A stretch of DNA of 64,000 nucleotides, taken from Urophycis tenuis (taxonomy: Eukaryota > Chordata > Actinopteri > Gadiformes > Phycidae). The DNA lies in assembly GCA_036785325.1 (NCBI GenBank), contig JAXIVH010000001.1:4376880-4440879 (forward strand), read 5' to 3'. A program made the position numbers and the translations under genes. Below the pieces are notes generated by a model. That model was not told the origin of the DNA, made no database searches, and saw only the letters and a program-made list of their open reading frames with translations. Positions 18,717-46,851 of this stretch are shown in pieces (position 1 is the stretch's first letter; each line of letters starts with the position of its first letter).

Positions 18717-19220
18717 TTCTTTCATTTTGGACTGGATACCGGCATGAAGATCCTCCATTTTCTCTATCCAGGCCCTCTATTTCAGACCAAAGCAATGGAT
18801 CAGACTAGATTAGCGCTAGCCCCACCCACCGACTTTGATGGGCGAGTTTGGCAGTTTTACAATTCATTAAGCACTGCAACACAGGATCATGAAATGTAAA
18901 CGTAAATCATGAAATGTAAATGTAAATCATGAAATGTAAATGTAAATTAATTAAATAGCGAAATGATTATATATGTTTGTTTTTTTACATAAAATTAATC
19001 AGTATTTTAATTAATTAATGACACATTTAATTATTTAATTTCAATTTAAATTAATTAATGACACATTTAATAATTATGTAAGGGTGTATGTATTTATTTA
19101 ATTTGGGCACTTTTAGTGTCCATAAGAGCCCACTAGTCACAAGTTATTTATATTAGTGGTGTACGGCAGTGAAAAAAACATACAATCCGATTAATGTACT
19201 GTAATGGTGTCAGAGATTTA

Positions 19221-19858
19221 TTATATTTCCATTTCACAGATCCATTTTCTGGATTCACCACAGGGCAAATCATTCCACAATAATTTATTAGTACCGGTCT
19301 CTACACAGTCCTCACTGGCGCCATTGTTATTAGGTTCTCCAGGTGCCCAGTGCCTGCAGAAGTAATAACATTTTCAGAAGCCATTCACATCTACTAAGCC
19401 AGGCCTATAAGTAATAAACAATTATGTCTTATGTTTAATTATTGATTTCACATTCACATATCCTGGGAGTTCATACACCAGAACAACCCATTTCCTCTTC
19501 AACCCCCACAATAGATAGTTTTTACAGAGGCGTGGTGGAAGGACAAACTAGTGAAGATAAGTCTACTAACCGTGCCCTGGTACATAAAAGGAGCAGACCC
19601 ATCATTACTGTTATGAGGGTGTGTTAGTCCTACGACCACACATGTGAAAGACGGTCTATTAAGAACTAGATTGGATTACCAGTCAAGTTGGAAAAAAGTG
19701 TTTGTTTTACCCTGTGGTTAGTGGTGAGCCGTTGACCCATTTCCAGTTGTTCCCATCCCTCACCAGACCGATCCATGCTCTCATCTTCAGTCCACTGATA
19801 TAAGCCTGTGTGACACACAGAAATAGTACCTGTGTAAGCATGTGTACACATCCTCACA

Positions 19859-19917
<59 letters not shown>

Positions 19918-21757
19918 CTTTATTCATCCCGACGGAAATTGTAGACATCCAGTAGCTTGTACATAAACACACATACACACATATTTCACCCACATAGAGA
20001 GCAGTATCACTCACAGAAAAATACAAGTAAAAAGAATGTGAAGTGATTAGAAGGCCTGATGGGGACTGACCCTGTGAAACATGAAGGGAATGTGCTATGG
20101 TAGAGTATGTGTAATGGTCGTAGTGCAGAAAAGGGGTAAATTTACACGTAAAAGGCTACAGTCCAGATTGTGTGTAGGAGGGCTAATATAGCCTGAAAAC
20201 TTGAAAGTAGAAATAAGCTTTTTAAAATGTAAAGTAATTGGACTCATCATTCCCAAGCTATCAGACTGTATCACCTCTATTGTGACCCGTAAGGCCCACA
20301 TAATCTCACATGACCCAGAGCACCCTCTCCACCAGCACCTCCCCGCGCAGATTCAGGACCCTCAGATGTATCGAGATGCTTAAAGCCTGTTCTGCCCCCG
20401 CTCCTGTGTGTTTTGGGCGCTATTGAGCCTGCTACATAAGCTGGGCAGATAGCTAACAGCCTTCCCAAGAAAAAGATTGAAGCTTGTATCTTTTCCAAGT
20501 TCTACTCAGGAATCACTGCAAAAGGTAAACATTTTTCTGGCCAAACAAGTCAAGTAAGACACATATGTGACCGTTTATTTCACCATTTTCTTTTTTTCAA
20601 AAGTACGGCAACACTGGTAGTACGAAATAAACATTACGTTAGGAGTCACCACTAGAGAGGTCCCCTCCCCAGATAAACATCAAAGAACGTCACGTTTTTG
20701 AAAAAGTGATGTTGCTTCTGCCGTCATTGTTCTCAAGTATTACACACCCCAGTAAAAAGCCCAGAACCCTCTTTTTAATGTGTCTGTCTTTTGTTGTATT
20801 GTATTGTTACCTCTTGTGTATTGTGTCACTGTGTCAAATTACTGTGTACTTTGTGTCTAAACATGCATTGTCTTTGAAGACATTAAATGAATCTCTCTCT
20901 AGATCAACATCTCAGGTGGACACCACAGGTGATGGCAGGGCAGCACAGACGCCTCCCATAGAGCTCAGATGGAGTGCCGGCTGAGCTCCTGCCTGCAGGA
21001 GTTAACATATTGAGTCCAGTTGAGTTTCTGAACACATGCAGGTCCATTGGTGTTGTGGTATGATCTTGGTGAAGTCAAGCACTCTTAGACCAGGGTGTGG
21101 TAAGTGACTATTCAGTTTGGACTGGTCTCATATTCTTCTATCTTCCCCGGCCCTGCAGTACTGACTCTAATGGTTGATAGTTGAATGAAACAACAGAGTG
21201 GAGTTCATTTCAGTTGAAACACTGGAATTTGTGTTGTTAACCTTTTGGGCTGAATTCAAATATGAAAATTGAAGTCCTGGAACTCTCCACTCATGCACTG
21301 AGCTCATGCTTCCAAAAACTCTTCCACAGAAGTAGTCTGATAAAGGAGAAGCTCCCACCTGTTCTGCTTCACTTGTTATGGTCACCAGGTACGCTCGCCG
21401 ACTCTCACAATCCTTCTTACTCTCACTCCAGGTTTTAGTTGAGGTGGAGACAAAGTAACAGTGGTTTTGAAACTTCGTCCAGTTCTGAGGACAGCAGTCT
21501 CTCTCTTTGTGACATCAGAAAAGGGACATAGACAACTCGTTAAAGAGTAGAAATACACTGTTTGCTGACACGAGGGTAACAACAAACAACATTTTCGGAA
21601 CAACAATGAATTAATATATATAAATTAATTAATTCATATACATTTGTTTATGTCTGCTAATGTTCCTCCTTAAGATTTAAATATATGTATATCTTTAAGA
21701 GAAACATTTGCAGACTTTTTTTTTGCAAACATTTAAAAAGGTGATTTTGAAATGTGC

Positions 21758-21808
<51 letters not shown>

Positions 21809-22809
21809 GCTATTAACAATATTTTAGAATGTAGTTCGCCTTTGAGATATTTGGATTCAATGCCAAAATGTAAGTTCTTGACTTGACCATCTCAAATATT
21901 TTAGAAGATGAAATGTGAGTTTTTAGAGTTTTCAATAGAATGTGTTTTTGTAGGAAGGACCAAAACAAAATGAATATATGGTCGACTAGATAAGTCACTC
22001 ACCATCAAGCATCTTCTGTAGGTCATCTCTTTGGTTGGTGATGTTGCTGTTGACAGCCTGTAAGTGAGCACTTTCCCCCTCCGACTGAGAGATCCTTTGG
22101 GAAAGGTTGTAGTTTTCAGAGCTCAGATTGGCATTCCCTTGCAATAGCCGGCCTTTTTCCACCCCCCAGTCAGTCTTATCTTGAAAATCTGCCCGTAGAA
22201 ATGTGCAGATCGCTTATTATCACATTGGTACATACCATTGCATCTGAAATAGTTTCAATGGATTGAGTCTCAAGACTTATGGCTTTATACTCACAGTGGA
22301 TCCCCAGGCCAGTGATTCCAGCCAATAGCAGCAAAGTCAGAAGGCCCAGACAGACTGCAGCAGTTCTGCATGGGTTCCTCTTTTCTAAACCCACAGCCCA
22401 GTTCAAGAAAGCCCATAGTTGTTACTTAATCAAATTTTACATTTGGTGCAGTTAGGTCTGACATTGTTCTTTGTGTGAATAATGTTTAAGTTCACAGTTT
22501 GTTGCATATCTGTGATACAGATTAGGCTGTGCATGACTTGTTTATCTATCTGCATATTGTAAGCAATATAAAGCATTTGTCTGAAATTGTCTTTACATTG
22601 GTTGTACCTGTTGTTGCCTTGTCATCTTTGCCTTGGAATGTGTCCTTTCTGGGCTTCTGTAGGTCTTTCGACTCAGGGACCATCAAATTGCCGTACATCA
22701 CAATGTCATCCGGATTTTCACATGAATCCATTTTCCTCTCCTCTGACGCATCTCCTGGATATCTTTTTTTTTTCGTGGGTTCTGTGTTGGCATAGAGGCT
22801 TTCATGCAT
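19221..22809 (-). CDS. Type II C-type lectin receptor, copy A (EPN type, ITIM in tail)
   Basis: A membrane receptor with a sugar-binding C-type lectin domain (CTLD), of the CD209/CLEC4/KLR-like fish group. Exons (minus): 22608-22809, 22295-22384, 22003-22188, 21359-21504, 19711-19805, 19221-19353; 852 bp, 283 aa, all phases compatible. Residues 1-67 form the cytoplasmic tail with VMYGNL (37-42), which fits the ITIM pattern V/I-x-Y-x-x-L. Next come KRNPCR and a membrane segment (about 75-97, [20 protein letters not shown]). Residues 98-159 form a polar, Asn/Gln/Glu-rich stalk, probably coiled coil. The CTLD runs from ERDCCPQNW to the end, with [13 protein letters not shown], the calcium/sugar triplet EPN, then WND and [13 protein letters not shown] usually means mannose/GlcNAc preference. 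An AATAAA overlaps the stop (19217-19222). Signalling and ligand are inferred, not shown. Confidence 0.88.
19857..20050 (-). mobile_element. Rex3-like LINE 3' tail with (GATA)n in lectin A intron 4
   Basis: About 15 GATA units (19857-19916) are followed by TACTTTATTCATCCCGACGG and AAATTG. Read on the minus strand this is a LINE 3' end finishing in (TATC)n. The matching tail is in lectin B at 24912-25080, so the insertion predates the gene duplication. Confidence 0.65.
21757..21806. repeat. (ATT)n microsatellite
   Basis: A run of about 16 ATT units in the intron between exons 4 and 3 of lectin copy A. It is absent at the matching place in copy B (about 35200). Confidence 0.9.
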
Positions 22810-24271
22810 CTTCTGTTAAGTTAAAATTGTTCTTCAATAAACAAGAAGCAGTGACACTCTGTTTGATTTTACTCAAATGTTCTAGGGACAAGAATTGTCT
22901 GAAGTCAAAAGTGCCAGAACCACAAGTGAATACTGAATAGCAAAAGAGAAGCACGGAAAATAAAAAAGGAAGGAAGACAAATTTAACATGTGTCACTTGT
23001 CACACATTGCGACTCCTAAGATGAAAATGCTCAGAATAAGAAGTCAAATTCAACACAAGTCTCCCATAAATTACTAGCACAATGTCATTGTCAACTTTGA
23101 GCCCTGCCGACTGACAGACCTGATATGGTGAGAGGAGCTGGGTGCTGAGATAGCACTTTAAGGCCTAACATGTACAACGTTGACAAACGACCAGACCCTT
23201 GTTGTGTATGTTGTGTTGTGAACATACAATATCCAACTGAATTAAAACAAGGTTCAAACCCAGAGCAAACCGTAGATTAGTTCAGGGTCTGTTTTATTTG
23301 GCCGCACGTCATTGACTTGCTGGATGTCAGTGTCAGCTGTAGAAACAAGCCAAGAAAGCAATCCGGTTGAGATTTGATATTTCAACAGCGACCTAATTGA
23401 CTACTTTAACAAATGCAGTCATTAAAAATACGTTATTCATAACTCAACATACAGATGAGAAAATTCAAGTGATTCAAATTCAAACCGAAAACAAAAGAAA
23501 ATAAATATTTTGTATGACTGTAACGTCTGCTGAGTGAATCTAAAAAGAAAAGTTGAAAGTGCATAATATCCATTACTCAGGATGTGCCAGCTGTTTTCCT
23601 TCAGATGATCCACCTCCACTTATTAGGGGGTGTATGGACAGCAGGACTCTTGTTTTGAGATACAGGAGGATCCACCTGATTGCTGGTGTGTAATACCAGT
23701 GTTGGGGTAACAACATGTGTAAGGGATCTTGCCAGTCTTCCTTCTGGCCAGAAGGGGGGCTCTCCTCAGGACTCACCAGAGACTCCCCAATCATCCACAT
23801 ACCTTTCAGCTGTGTCTGCTTATTTATTTCAAATCGTGCTGTACTGCTGCTCAACGTTTTACTCCAGAAAAAAAGAATCATGAATGTGCATCCACACAAA
23901 TTAATATCATGTGTACACAATGGAATATGGCTTCAGAAACATGAGGCCTCACATTATTTAGTTTGTATCTTACAGTTTTATAAATGGTGGAACAAATGTC
24001 CTCCTATCAAGCGCCAAATGTTCAACTTCTTCAAAATATTTCAACTTTGCAGATAAACATTGAAGAGTTCAAAGTCGTGTGTCATTAGATTAATAACTGT
24101 AGGTAGCAGTTAGCTTTAACCTTGTTAGTCCAAGAAGAAACATGTATACTATAGGCATCAATGTCTTGAGGTCAGAGCCCAGTACTCACACGTTATTTAT
24201 ATTAGTGGTGTGAGGCAGAGTGAAAAAAACATACAATCAGGTTAATGTACTGTAATGGTATCAGAGATTTA
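22810..24271. other. Spacer between lectin A start and lectin B end
   Basis: 22810-22960 is the 5' flank of copy A (matches 39669-39800). From about 23020 the 3' flank of unit B begins, collinear with 11985-19220 minus its transposons. The flank has short open frames on both strands but no recognisable domain. Confidence 0.6.
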
Positions 24272-39668
<15,397 letters not shown>

Positions 39669-39800
39669 CTTCTGTTAAGTAAAAATTGTTCTTCAATAAA
39701 CAAAAAGCAGCGACACTCTGTTTGATTTTACTCAAATGTGGTAGTGACAACAATTGTCTGAACTCAAAAGTGACTATTGAACAGCAAAAGGGAAGCATGG

Positions 39801-42395
39801 AGACCAAAGGATTGCATAAATCCTGAGATAATGCAATACCTGTACCAACCATCCACAATGTAAACAGCTCATCAGCATCAATGGCATGTGAGTGAAATGA
39901 CCTTATGTTATTCCTCATATTATTTTGTTAACAGTAACTCATGAGCATGTTTTATGCTTTATTTGTAGGCATACAACAACATTATGTTTGGTAAATTCTC
40001 AGATAGAAATAATATTTTTTTTATGTTCAATCATCTCAGATATACTGTGAGATTATGTGTGGATCAACATATGTTTATCTGAACATATAAGTGAATGAAT
40101 CCATCCATCCATCCATTGTCGTAACCGCTTATCCTCTATGAGGGTCGCGGGGGGGCTGGAGCCAATCCCAGCTGCAACGGGCGAGAGGCGGGGTACACCC
40201 TGGACAGGTCGCCAGCCTATCACAGGGCTAACATATATAGACAAACAACCATTCACACTCACATACGGTCAATTTAGAGACACCAATTAACCTAATCCCC
40301 AACCTGCATGTTTTTGGTTGTGGGAGGAAGCCGGAGTACCCGGAGAGAACCCACGCAAGCACGGGGAGAACATGCAAACTCCACACAGAAAGGTCCCGGG
40401 TCCCCGGTGGATTCGAACCCAGAACCCTCTTGCTGTGAGGCGACAGTGCTAACCACTGCACCACTGTGCCGCCTAAGTGAATGAATGAGGATAATAATTC
40501 TAAATGTGGTATAATATTACACAGTCCCTACAGGATTTCGCAGGCCTTTTTTTGTAGATTGTTGTTGCCTAACATGCCTAATGTTGCATGAGCTTTTCCA
40601 AAAAATTGCAATGAAAGCAGTGGTTTTTTTTTTTAGGTTTTTGTTGCGATTACAGTTCAAGAGGAAGTGAAAATTGCAATAAAAGTTGCGATTTTCCTGA
40701 TGTTAAATATTAGGTTAGTACTGCGATTTTCCCAAGTACTGTTAATATTAAATATTAAGTTATTACTGAAAAACATTAATTAAAAGAACTAAAATACTGA
40801 GAAATGGTCCGATAAAGAATCTCACCAACATGGCAAATAAATTATTACCAGGGCTACAAAAATGCAGCAAAATAGACTTTACTTATCCAAAGGCACCTGG
40901 TGGTTCAAAAGTTAAAGTGCACAGAACCTCACAACACTGCATGAAGTTGCTGCAAAATGTTACAATATAAATTCCTCAGAATTCATATCAGAAATATAAA
41001 CATTGGTACTAGTACTGTGTATTGGCAGTCACTCCTGAATACTAAATTAAATAATATTTATAAACTAATAATATGAATGGCTCAGCCTTCACAGACAAAA
41101 AAAAATCTCACTTCAACAGAGCAGAACCTCACAGCCTGATGCTGAAGACACCTAAGCAAGAGAAAATAAAAAAAATAGATACCAAAACGTTGGTATGTAT
41201 TGATGTATTGAAAAAAAAAAAGTAAAATGCAACCAGTCCTTCACTGTAAACATAACAGTTAACACATAACACTTTCAGTAACACTGTTACGCAAAACACT
41301 GTTAGTGGCAAAATGCTTCCCTCCGCTTTCATGTAGAATGCCAGGATACTGCTTTTCACAATCTTTCGCAGTTATTTTGGTCAGCAAGTGTGAAACTTTG
41401 GACGCGCACATGCTGCATCTCTTGAATCTCTTGAACATAATAAACACAGAAGTAAGGCGGAAGGCAGTTTGTCGACATCAGTTCAAGATGACGTCAATGA
41501 TTGGTCAAATTTGTGGGAAAGTTGCGGTGGTCGGTTAAAATTGCAACACTGCCTTGAATTCACAGGGATGGCTTGATGTCTGATTACAAATTGCTTGTTA
41601 TATTACCAGTCCTACCACAAGGCACCACTATGCACATTCACGTTTATTCGGAAGTACTTGGTTAGGTTTGGGCAGAAATAGTTCACATGCATCACAGTAT
41701 TTCTTCAGAGGAAAAAAAAAATTGATTTGCTTTTATAGATTATATTGTGCCTTATTTCCAGGGACTCAGTTCAGCTGGGCTTTAATTGTTTTTAATATCC
41801 AGTTGTATGAGTGTATATATGAAATCAACAATAGAGAATACATTTCTGATGAAAAATATGAATCGATGACGAAGGCCGTCTGAACCTGCTGGTCAGCAGA
41901 GTAGTTCCCTACTGACCCATAGCTGTGAGGCTGATAACCACTAATAACATCCACTCAATTGTGATAACGTTCAAACCTGACCAATGTCTTTTTGCTTTTT
42001 CAGTGTTGCTTCTGTATCATGAAGACACTCTTTTCTTACCACTCTGAATTACACATTAAGGGCCATAGTCCTACAAGGTTCATTTCTTTGTCATTCTACA
42101 TTCCAACAGGGATGCTCAAAGAAGAGTTATCGTCCGTTTTGACACTCTGCTACCCATTTGAGTACTGAGGATGAGTTTAGGAGTCTTACAGCCAATGAAG
42201 AAGGTGCTGTGTAGTTGGTGGTATGACAGTGGACACCTCTGTATCTCTTGCCAGACGGCAGCAGGGTAACCAGGCTGCTGGGTTGGGTATTGTACCTATA
42301 GTGGTGCACACTGAGGTCATTTCAACTTCAATAAATATAAACTAAATGCTGCGATGAAAAGCTAGAAAATGGAATGTCCAATTACAATAGCATAT
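39801..42395. other. Gene-free interval with SINE and LINE debris
   Basis: Apart from the SINE at 40101-40473 I find no gene. A segment from 40522 (CAGTCCCTACAGGATTTCGC) to about 41570 may be a hAT-like element, but no matching duplication was found. About 42130-42320 on the minus strand resembles the C-terminal coding tail of a Rex-type LINE (LPSGKRYRGVHCHTTNY). Confidence 0.45.
40101..40473 (-). mobile_element. tRNA-derived SINE, full length, 13-bp target duplication
   Basis: Read on the minus strand it starts GGCGGCACAGTGGTGCAGTG, with box A GTGGTGCAGTGGTTAGC and box B GGGTTCGAATCC, and ends in (GGAT)n. TAAGTGAATGAAT flanks it on both sides (40088-40100, 40474-40486). This is a very common teleost SINE type. 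Confidence 0.9.
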
Positions 42396-42403
42396 ATACA
42401 TGC

Positions 42404-43537
42404 TAGAGGTGCACAGCAACCTCACTATCTGTATCTGTTTCTGTATCTGTTAAACCAAAAAATTATCTGTATCTGTATCTGTATTCGGATAGAAAACCGG
42501 AAATGGGCGTGGTTTATACCGGAAGTCTCCTTTATTGTGCCGAATTTGTATTTTCTAACCTAATATTATTTTGCAATGCAATAGTAGTCCCTTCCAAGCA
42601 TCACATTGATTTAATATTGTTATATAATTAATTATGAAATATACTTTACGACAATAATTACATAGTTATGAAAGAAATAGCCTGCATGGCCTCCAGAGTC
42701 GGCTACACATATTTAACATGTTTTATACAATTGCCTTTACTCCAGACGCAGTACCAGGTTACTGTTTTGAACGTTTCTTATAGATAATGCCATAATGATC
42801 ATTGATTTGTCTTACCGAATTGTATGCCAGTCCACACCACTAGGACACGCACAAGCCACCTGCTGCCTAACGTAGCCTACGTAATGCAAAGGGCTGCGCT
42901 CGTGCCCTCTCTCACACAGCGGATAGGCCTACTGAATGATAAATCTAAACTTGAATGTGTTGCTGTTTGTTTAAATAACCATGAAATACGTGGTCAAAAT
43001 TCCATTAAACCTGACTGATACATGCAGCATATGTCACTTAAAGGAATTAATATTGACTGAAATACACGGTAAAATGTTCGACTGTCATCGCACACTATTT
43101 ATATTTTCACAACGGAATACAAAACAGGAAAACATACTGTGTCAGTAGATTATTTGACTTTTAATAAGATAGAGAGATCAGCTATGTGGTGAATGTCAGG
43201 CGAATGTCTAATTTCAAGCTCTAAGTTTCATGTCCACCGCGGTCAGCTCAGCTCAGCTCGCTGTTGTGCGCTGACTCAGTGGGACGACGACATAAGTGAT
43301 CTCCTTTCAATCATTTGTAATAAATGAAACGACTATTAAGTGAAATCAAAGTCCGATGCTGCAAACAGAATAGACATTTTTATCTTGTTGCCAACCTGCC
43401 ATCCACAATGATGTGAACGGATTTTAAGATTTTTTTTTGCCGAATAATAACGTGAATATTCGGGTAGAATACAGATATGTTTACATCGCATTATCTGTGC
43501 TTTCCGAATAACGTATTCGTATTCGGGTGCATCCCTA
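42404..43537. mobile_element. Non-autonomous hAT, 1.13 kb, perfect 8-bp duplication
   Basis: The ends are TAGAGGTGCACAG and, inverted, TAGGGATGCACCCG. ATACATGC flanks both sides (42396-42403, 43538-43545). Subterminal CTGTATCTGTATCTG-type repeats lie near the left end and ATTCGGGTAGAATACAG near the right. No open frame with a domain. Confidence 0.9.
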
Positions 43538-43545
43538 ATACATGC

Positions 43546-45653
43546 ATATAGTAATTTCCCACTAAATGACCTACCCATACATGCTACGATTTGAATTCTC
43601 ACAACACTCTCACATTTATATAAATAATGTATTCTCATTGACCAATACTCCTGAATAGCAGGCTGGATACGACAACGGTGAACTTATTATTTGTTTAAAT
43701 AAGCTTTCCACTTGACATCAATTTCAAGAAGACACAGGCTTAGGAACATATGAATGCATAAAATAGACTGTGGCTGAACGTGGCAAAGACAAAAGAGATG
43801 GTGGTGGACTTCAGGAGGAACAAGCCGCCGCCCTCTCCAGTCTGCATTGGTGGGGTTGACGTCAACATGGTGGAATCTTACAAATAGTAGTGATGTGTCG
43901 TTCGTGAACGATTCGTTCAATATGAACTAATCTTTTATATGACTTGGGAGTAATCAGTGGTCTCAGTGAGTGATTTGTTCATTTCCATGCAGTATCTTCC
44001 CTGGCCACATTACATCAAGTCAAACAAGACAGTTGTACATGCAACCAAGCAAACATTTCCTCCCTCCCCCCCCCACCCACCCACCAAATAAGTATAAGAA
44101 AAACATGTTAAAACTCTAAAAATAAGATAAAGATAAAGCAAAAAAGCAATAAATAAATAGATAAATTAAATAAAAATAAAACATAGAGATAAAGATAAAT
44201 GAATAAATATATAATAATACATACATTTTAAATATACTGAAAACAGGTACAGCGCTAATGGGTTTTGAGGGTGTTTCTCAGAGCATCATATCACACAGAC
44301 ACTCTACTCCCTCAAAGCCTCTTCTTGCTGGAGCAAGTTACCAACACTTCAAAACATTTTAAAATAACTTCACTTATGTATGTACTGGACTTCTGCCTTT
44401 TTTTTTTTAAATAGCCCGCCGGTGAACGCAGAGGATTGTGGGTGTTTTAGGTCAACAAGGATCCATCGATGCATCCTTGAAAATTCTTCAGAATTCTCAA
44501 AACGAAGGGTGCGAAAAGGGCGCAAATTTCAGAGTGTTCTCAACTTTGGAACAGTACAATACATTTCGATGGAGTGTTTCGTTTTTTTTTTTCTATTCGT
44601 GGTGTGGTGACACTCAAGCAGGCTCCGTAGATGTATATTTGTATTGGAGACTTATTCGAGACTTTAGTAGGAACAGAGCCAGGTGTGGTCACAAGTTAAC
44701 GTGGTTATCCGTCCCGTGTTAAAAAGAGACGGCAGTCTGTCTGTCTGTTGTATATGTTATTTTATTAGGAATCCTCAGTGCGTTCGTGGTGAGCTGGAAT
44801 AGCTCTCGTCTTTCATTATACGTGTTCGACTCCCGTGAAAATGTTTATTTTTTTATAAGGCCATTCAAAATGCCGAATATTTCTTCTGATTCATGTTTAT
44901 TGAAGCAGGCTCCATAGACAAAATGTATTCAAGAGTTTTTATTAGAGGTGTATTAGAGACTTTAGCAGGATGAGCTAACTAGTTCTCTTCCTGTTTACAA
45001 ACACAAGTGACGTTTAAAACCAGACGGAGTACCTGATGCGTTCACACAAATAAGACTGCAAGGACGAGTCTGTTTTTACACATTGCAACATTAACGGGTA
45101 AGAAACTGAACAAAGGCATCTGCGAGGACAGCTACGTCCCTTTTTCCAGTTTTCAACATCTGTCGTTTCTACGACAACCACAGACGCGTTTGGCTGATGG
45201 TCACCAGTTAACGTGGTCACAAGTTAATACGGAACACGGGTATACTTTTTCTTATTATCTGACGGACTCTTTACCCTGCAATTGTACAGAGTTCGATGTG
45301 CTCTCTCTACTACTATCAGCGAGTCATAGCCATCAGGGATTTTCTGCCCATACCCGGTATCTAAATGTGTATATATGTGTACAATTTCTGCATAGTTTTC
45401 TTCATGTCAGCAGCACAACCATCTAGTAGTTATGGTTACCAAACTAATCTGGGAGCTATCAGGATAATTTGCCTGTAGATGAGGATAACTTGTAGGCTAG
45501 TCTACTACTCAGATAAGTTTGCTCTTTTATTACAGTGTAAGTTAACATCTATGTCAAATTTTCCAGGACTTTATTCATTTGGCTTCAGGTTATGATTTAG
45601 CTTTATGTTTTACTTGGTGTCTAACTGTCTCTTATGTGTATTATGTCATTTAG
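43546..45653. other. Mixed region: LINE scrap, A-rich tract, upstream part of the unknown gene
   Basis: 43769-43890 encodes a scrap of LINE reverse transcriptase (KTKEMVVDFRRNKPPPSPVC). 43890 onward begins TAGTGATGTGTCGTTCGTGA, a hAT-like end with no partner found. 44100-44230 is an AT-rich AATAAA/GATAAA tract. 44630-45240 contains near-repeats (GCAGGCTCC-TAGA; GGTCACAAGTTAACGTGG and GGTCACAAGTTAATACGG). First exon(s) of the gene at 45654 may lie here. Confidence 0.4.
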
Positions 45654-46599
45654 AGCACATCAGGACTATCAAGAACATCCAACAACCATGCATCTTGCCA
45701 AACAGATCCACCTAGTCTGTCATCCAGTGGTACACAGCTTTCTGTTGGTACTTTACGAAGTCATGTGAGAAGCAGAGGTTTGTGATTTCATTCATTTTTC
45801 AAATGCTCATGTGCCAAGTAACTTTTGTTCTGATCATGCAGTGTTGATAATGGTGGCTAAACCAAGTAAACTCAGTTAATCGAGATGTCATATTTATACA
45901 ATAGGGTTTGCAAAAATCAAAATAGTTCATGCACCTTCTAGTAGATTGTATGAACTATAAACTTCAAATGTTTGCTACGGTCTGTGTACTATTGTTTTCA
46001 GCACAACTTGCCAGCCATAGTATATACACTTAATTACTCTACTCAGTTTGTAACTCTGCACACCTGAAGTAATCTATAGATTACTGGATGGCTTCTGTTG
46101 TTATTCTCACATAAATGGTGTAACAAAACAGTAATATGCCGTAATATTCCTTAGGCACACAAACTACTGCCTGCTCTGTAAGTGTGAGTACAACTATCGA
46201 TGATGCACCTTGGGGACCCTCGACCTCTACGCCAATCAAGCCAACGCCAGCTAAAAGACCTCGGTTAGCTGTAGAGGAGGAAGATGAAGGGATAGAGTCC
46301 ACAGTGAAAGCAGTAAAAACACAACCAACATACTGTAAGTTGTAAGAACATATTTATTGATGTATAAAACACTTTGTACATTGTTACATGAGGAGTTTAC
46401 CTACATTGTATTTCTTTTAGGCTATATCTTCAGCCTGATGCATCTCCTCTTTGAAAAGGTAGTGCCTAACCCCCTGCCCTACTTGGAGGAACGTCAGAAG
46501 ATTCCTGTGCCCAGTGACCTGTCGTCCCAATACGAACATCCACCCTTAGAAGACGCTGTTGCGGCCTATGTTTCACGCTTTAGAGTGGAGGAGGTTTAA
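45654..46599 (+). CDS. Small spliced gene of unknown function, last three exons
   Basis: I do not recognise this protein. Three blocks join in frame with good splice sites: 45654-45777 (acceptor ATTTAG, donor AGAG|GTTTGT), 46155-46334 (CCTTAG; ACT|GTAAGT) and 46421-46599 (CTTTTAG; stop TAA). Phases fit (124, 180 and 179 bp). The predicted part is Ser/Thr-rich (SSSGTQLSVGTLRSHVRSRG), then Pro-rich and basic (TPIKPTPAKRPRL, a possible nuclear signal), then acidic (EEEDEGIES), then a C-terminal block with LPYLEERQKIPVPSDL and DAVAAYVSRFRVEEV. AATAAA follows at 46846. The Ser/Thr plus KRP layout recalls THAP-type or transposon-accessory proteins of fish, but no THAP domain is visible. The start and upstream exons were not found. 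Confidence 0.5.
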
Positions 46600-46845
46600 A
46601 GCCAACATGTTGGCCCTCAGCATCAGGGAACTCCCTTCGAATTCGTTGGACCACACAAGAGGGGATGACAACACGTACCTTCCTGCCAAGATATCCTCTG
46701 CACCAGCTGACAAATGACCTGTAGGCCAAGTACCTGCAACGGCTGTCAAAAAGCAGAGGACATTGTTGTTTATGAATATATGGCCAAGGCTGAACTGTAT
46801 ATAGTGTGTGAGTTATATATGACATGTTTAGTCATGTGTAAATAG

Positions 46846-46851
46846 AATAAA
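46846..46851 (+). terminator. Polyadenylation signal AATAAA for the unknown spliced gene
   Basis: AATAAA followed by a GTTTGTT-rich stretch, about 250 bp after the stop codon at 46597-46599. Confidence 0.55.

Larger units (their letters stand above)
16069..19124. mobile_element. Long-TIR DNA element with 6-bp duplication (IS3EU-like?) in unit A
   Basis: The ends are TATGGAGGACTAAAAGTGCC and GGCACTTTTAGTGTCCATA, continuing as imperfect inverted repeats of about 270 bp. For example CGCCCATCAAAGTCGGT near 16307 is mirrored by ACCGACTTTGATGGGCG near 18827. AGAGCC flanks both ends (16063-16068, 19125-19130). Unit B has AGAGCC once (about 24174), giving the empty site. The 6-bp duplication and TAY/RTA-like ends recall the IS3EU superfamily; that assignment is an inference. 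Inside are a reverse transcriptase fragment and a tRNA-like segment, but no transposase I recognise. Confidence 0.7.
11985..22960. repeat. Tandem duplication unit A (lectin gene plus 3' flank)
   Basis: Unit A contains clec copy A and its flanks. It matches unit B (23020-39800) in the same order and orientation: 3' flank, exons 6-5, intron 4, exons 4-3-2-1 and 5' flank. Unit-specific interruptions in A are three transposon insertions in the 3' flank (12467-13556, 13706-15498, 16069-19124). Removing them restores collinearity with B. Confidence 0.8.

Noticed and set aside
19857..19916. Regular short repeats that could suggest a CRISPR-like array
   Set aside because: They are uninterrupted GATA units with no spacers in a vertebrate genome, and they form a LINE 3' tail.
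11641..22960. cep95 exons next to ddx5
   Set aside because: No frame in this interval resembles CEP95; the coding exons found all belong to the lectin gene.
40522..41570. Possible hAT between CAGTCCCTACAGGATTTCGC and AATTCACAGGGATGG
   Set aside because: The termini are only partly alike and no target duplication was found.
43890..43920. TAGTGATGTGTCGTTCGTGA as a hAT start
   Set aside because: It looks like a terminus, but I found no inverted partner or 8-bp duplication nearby, so no element was called.
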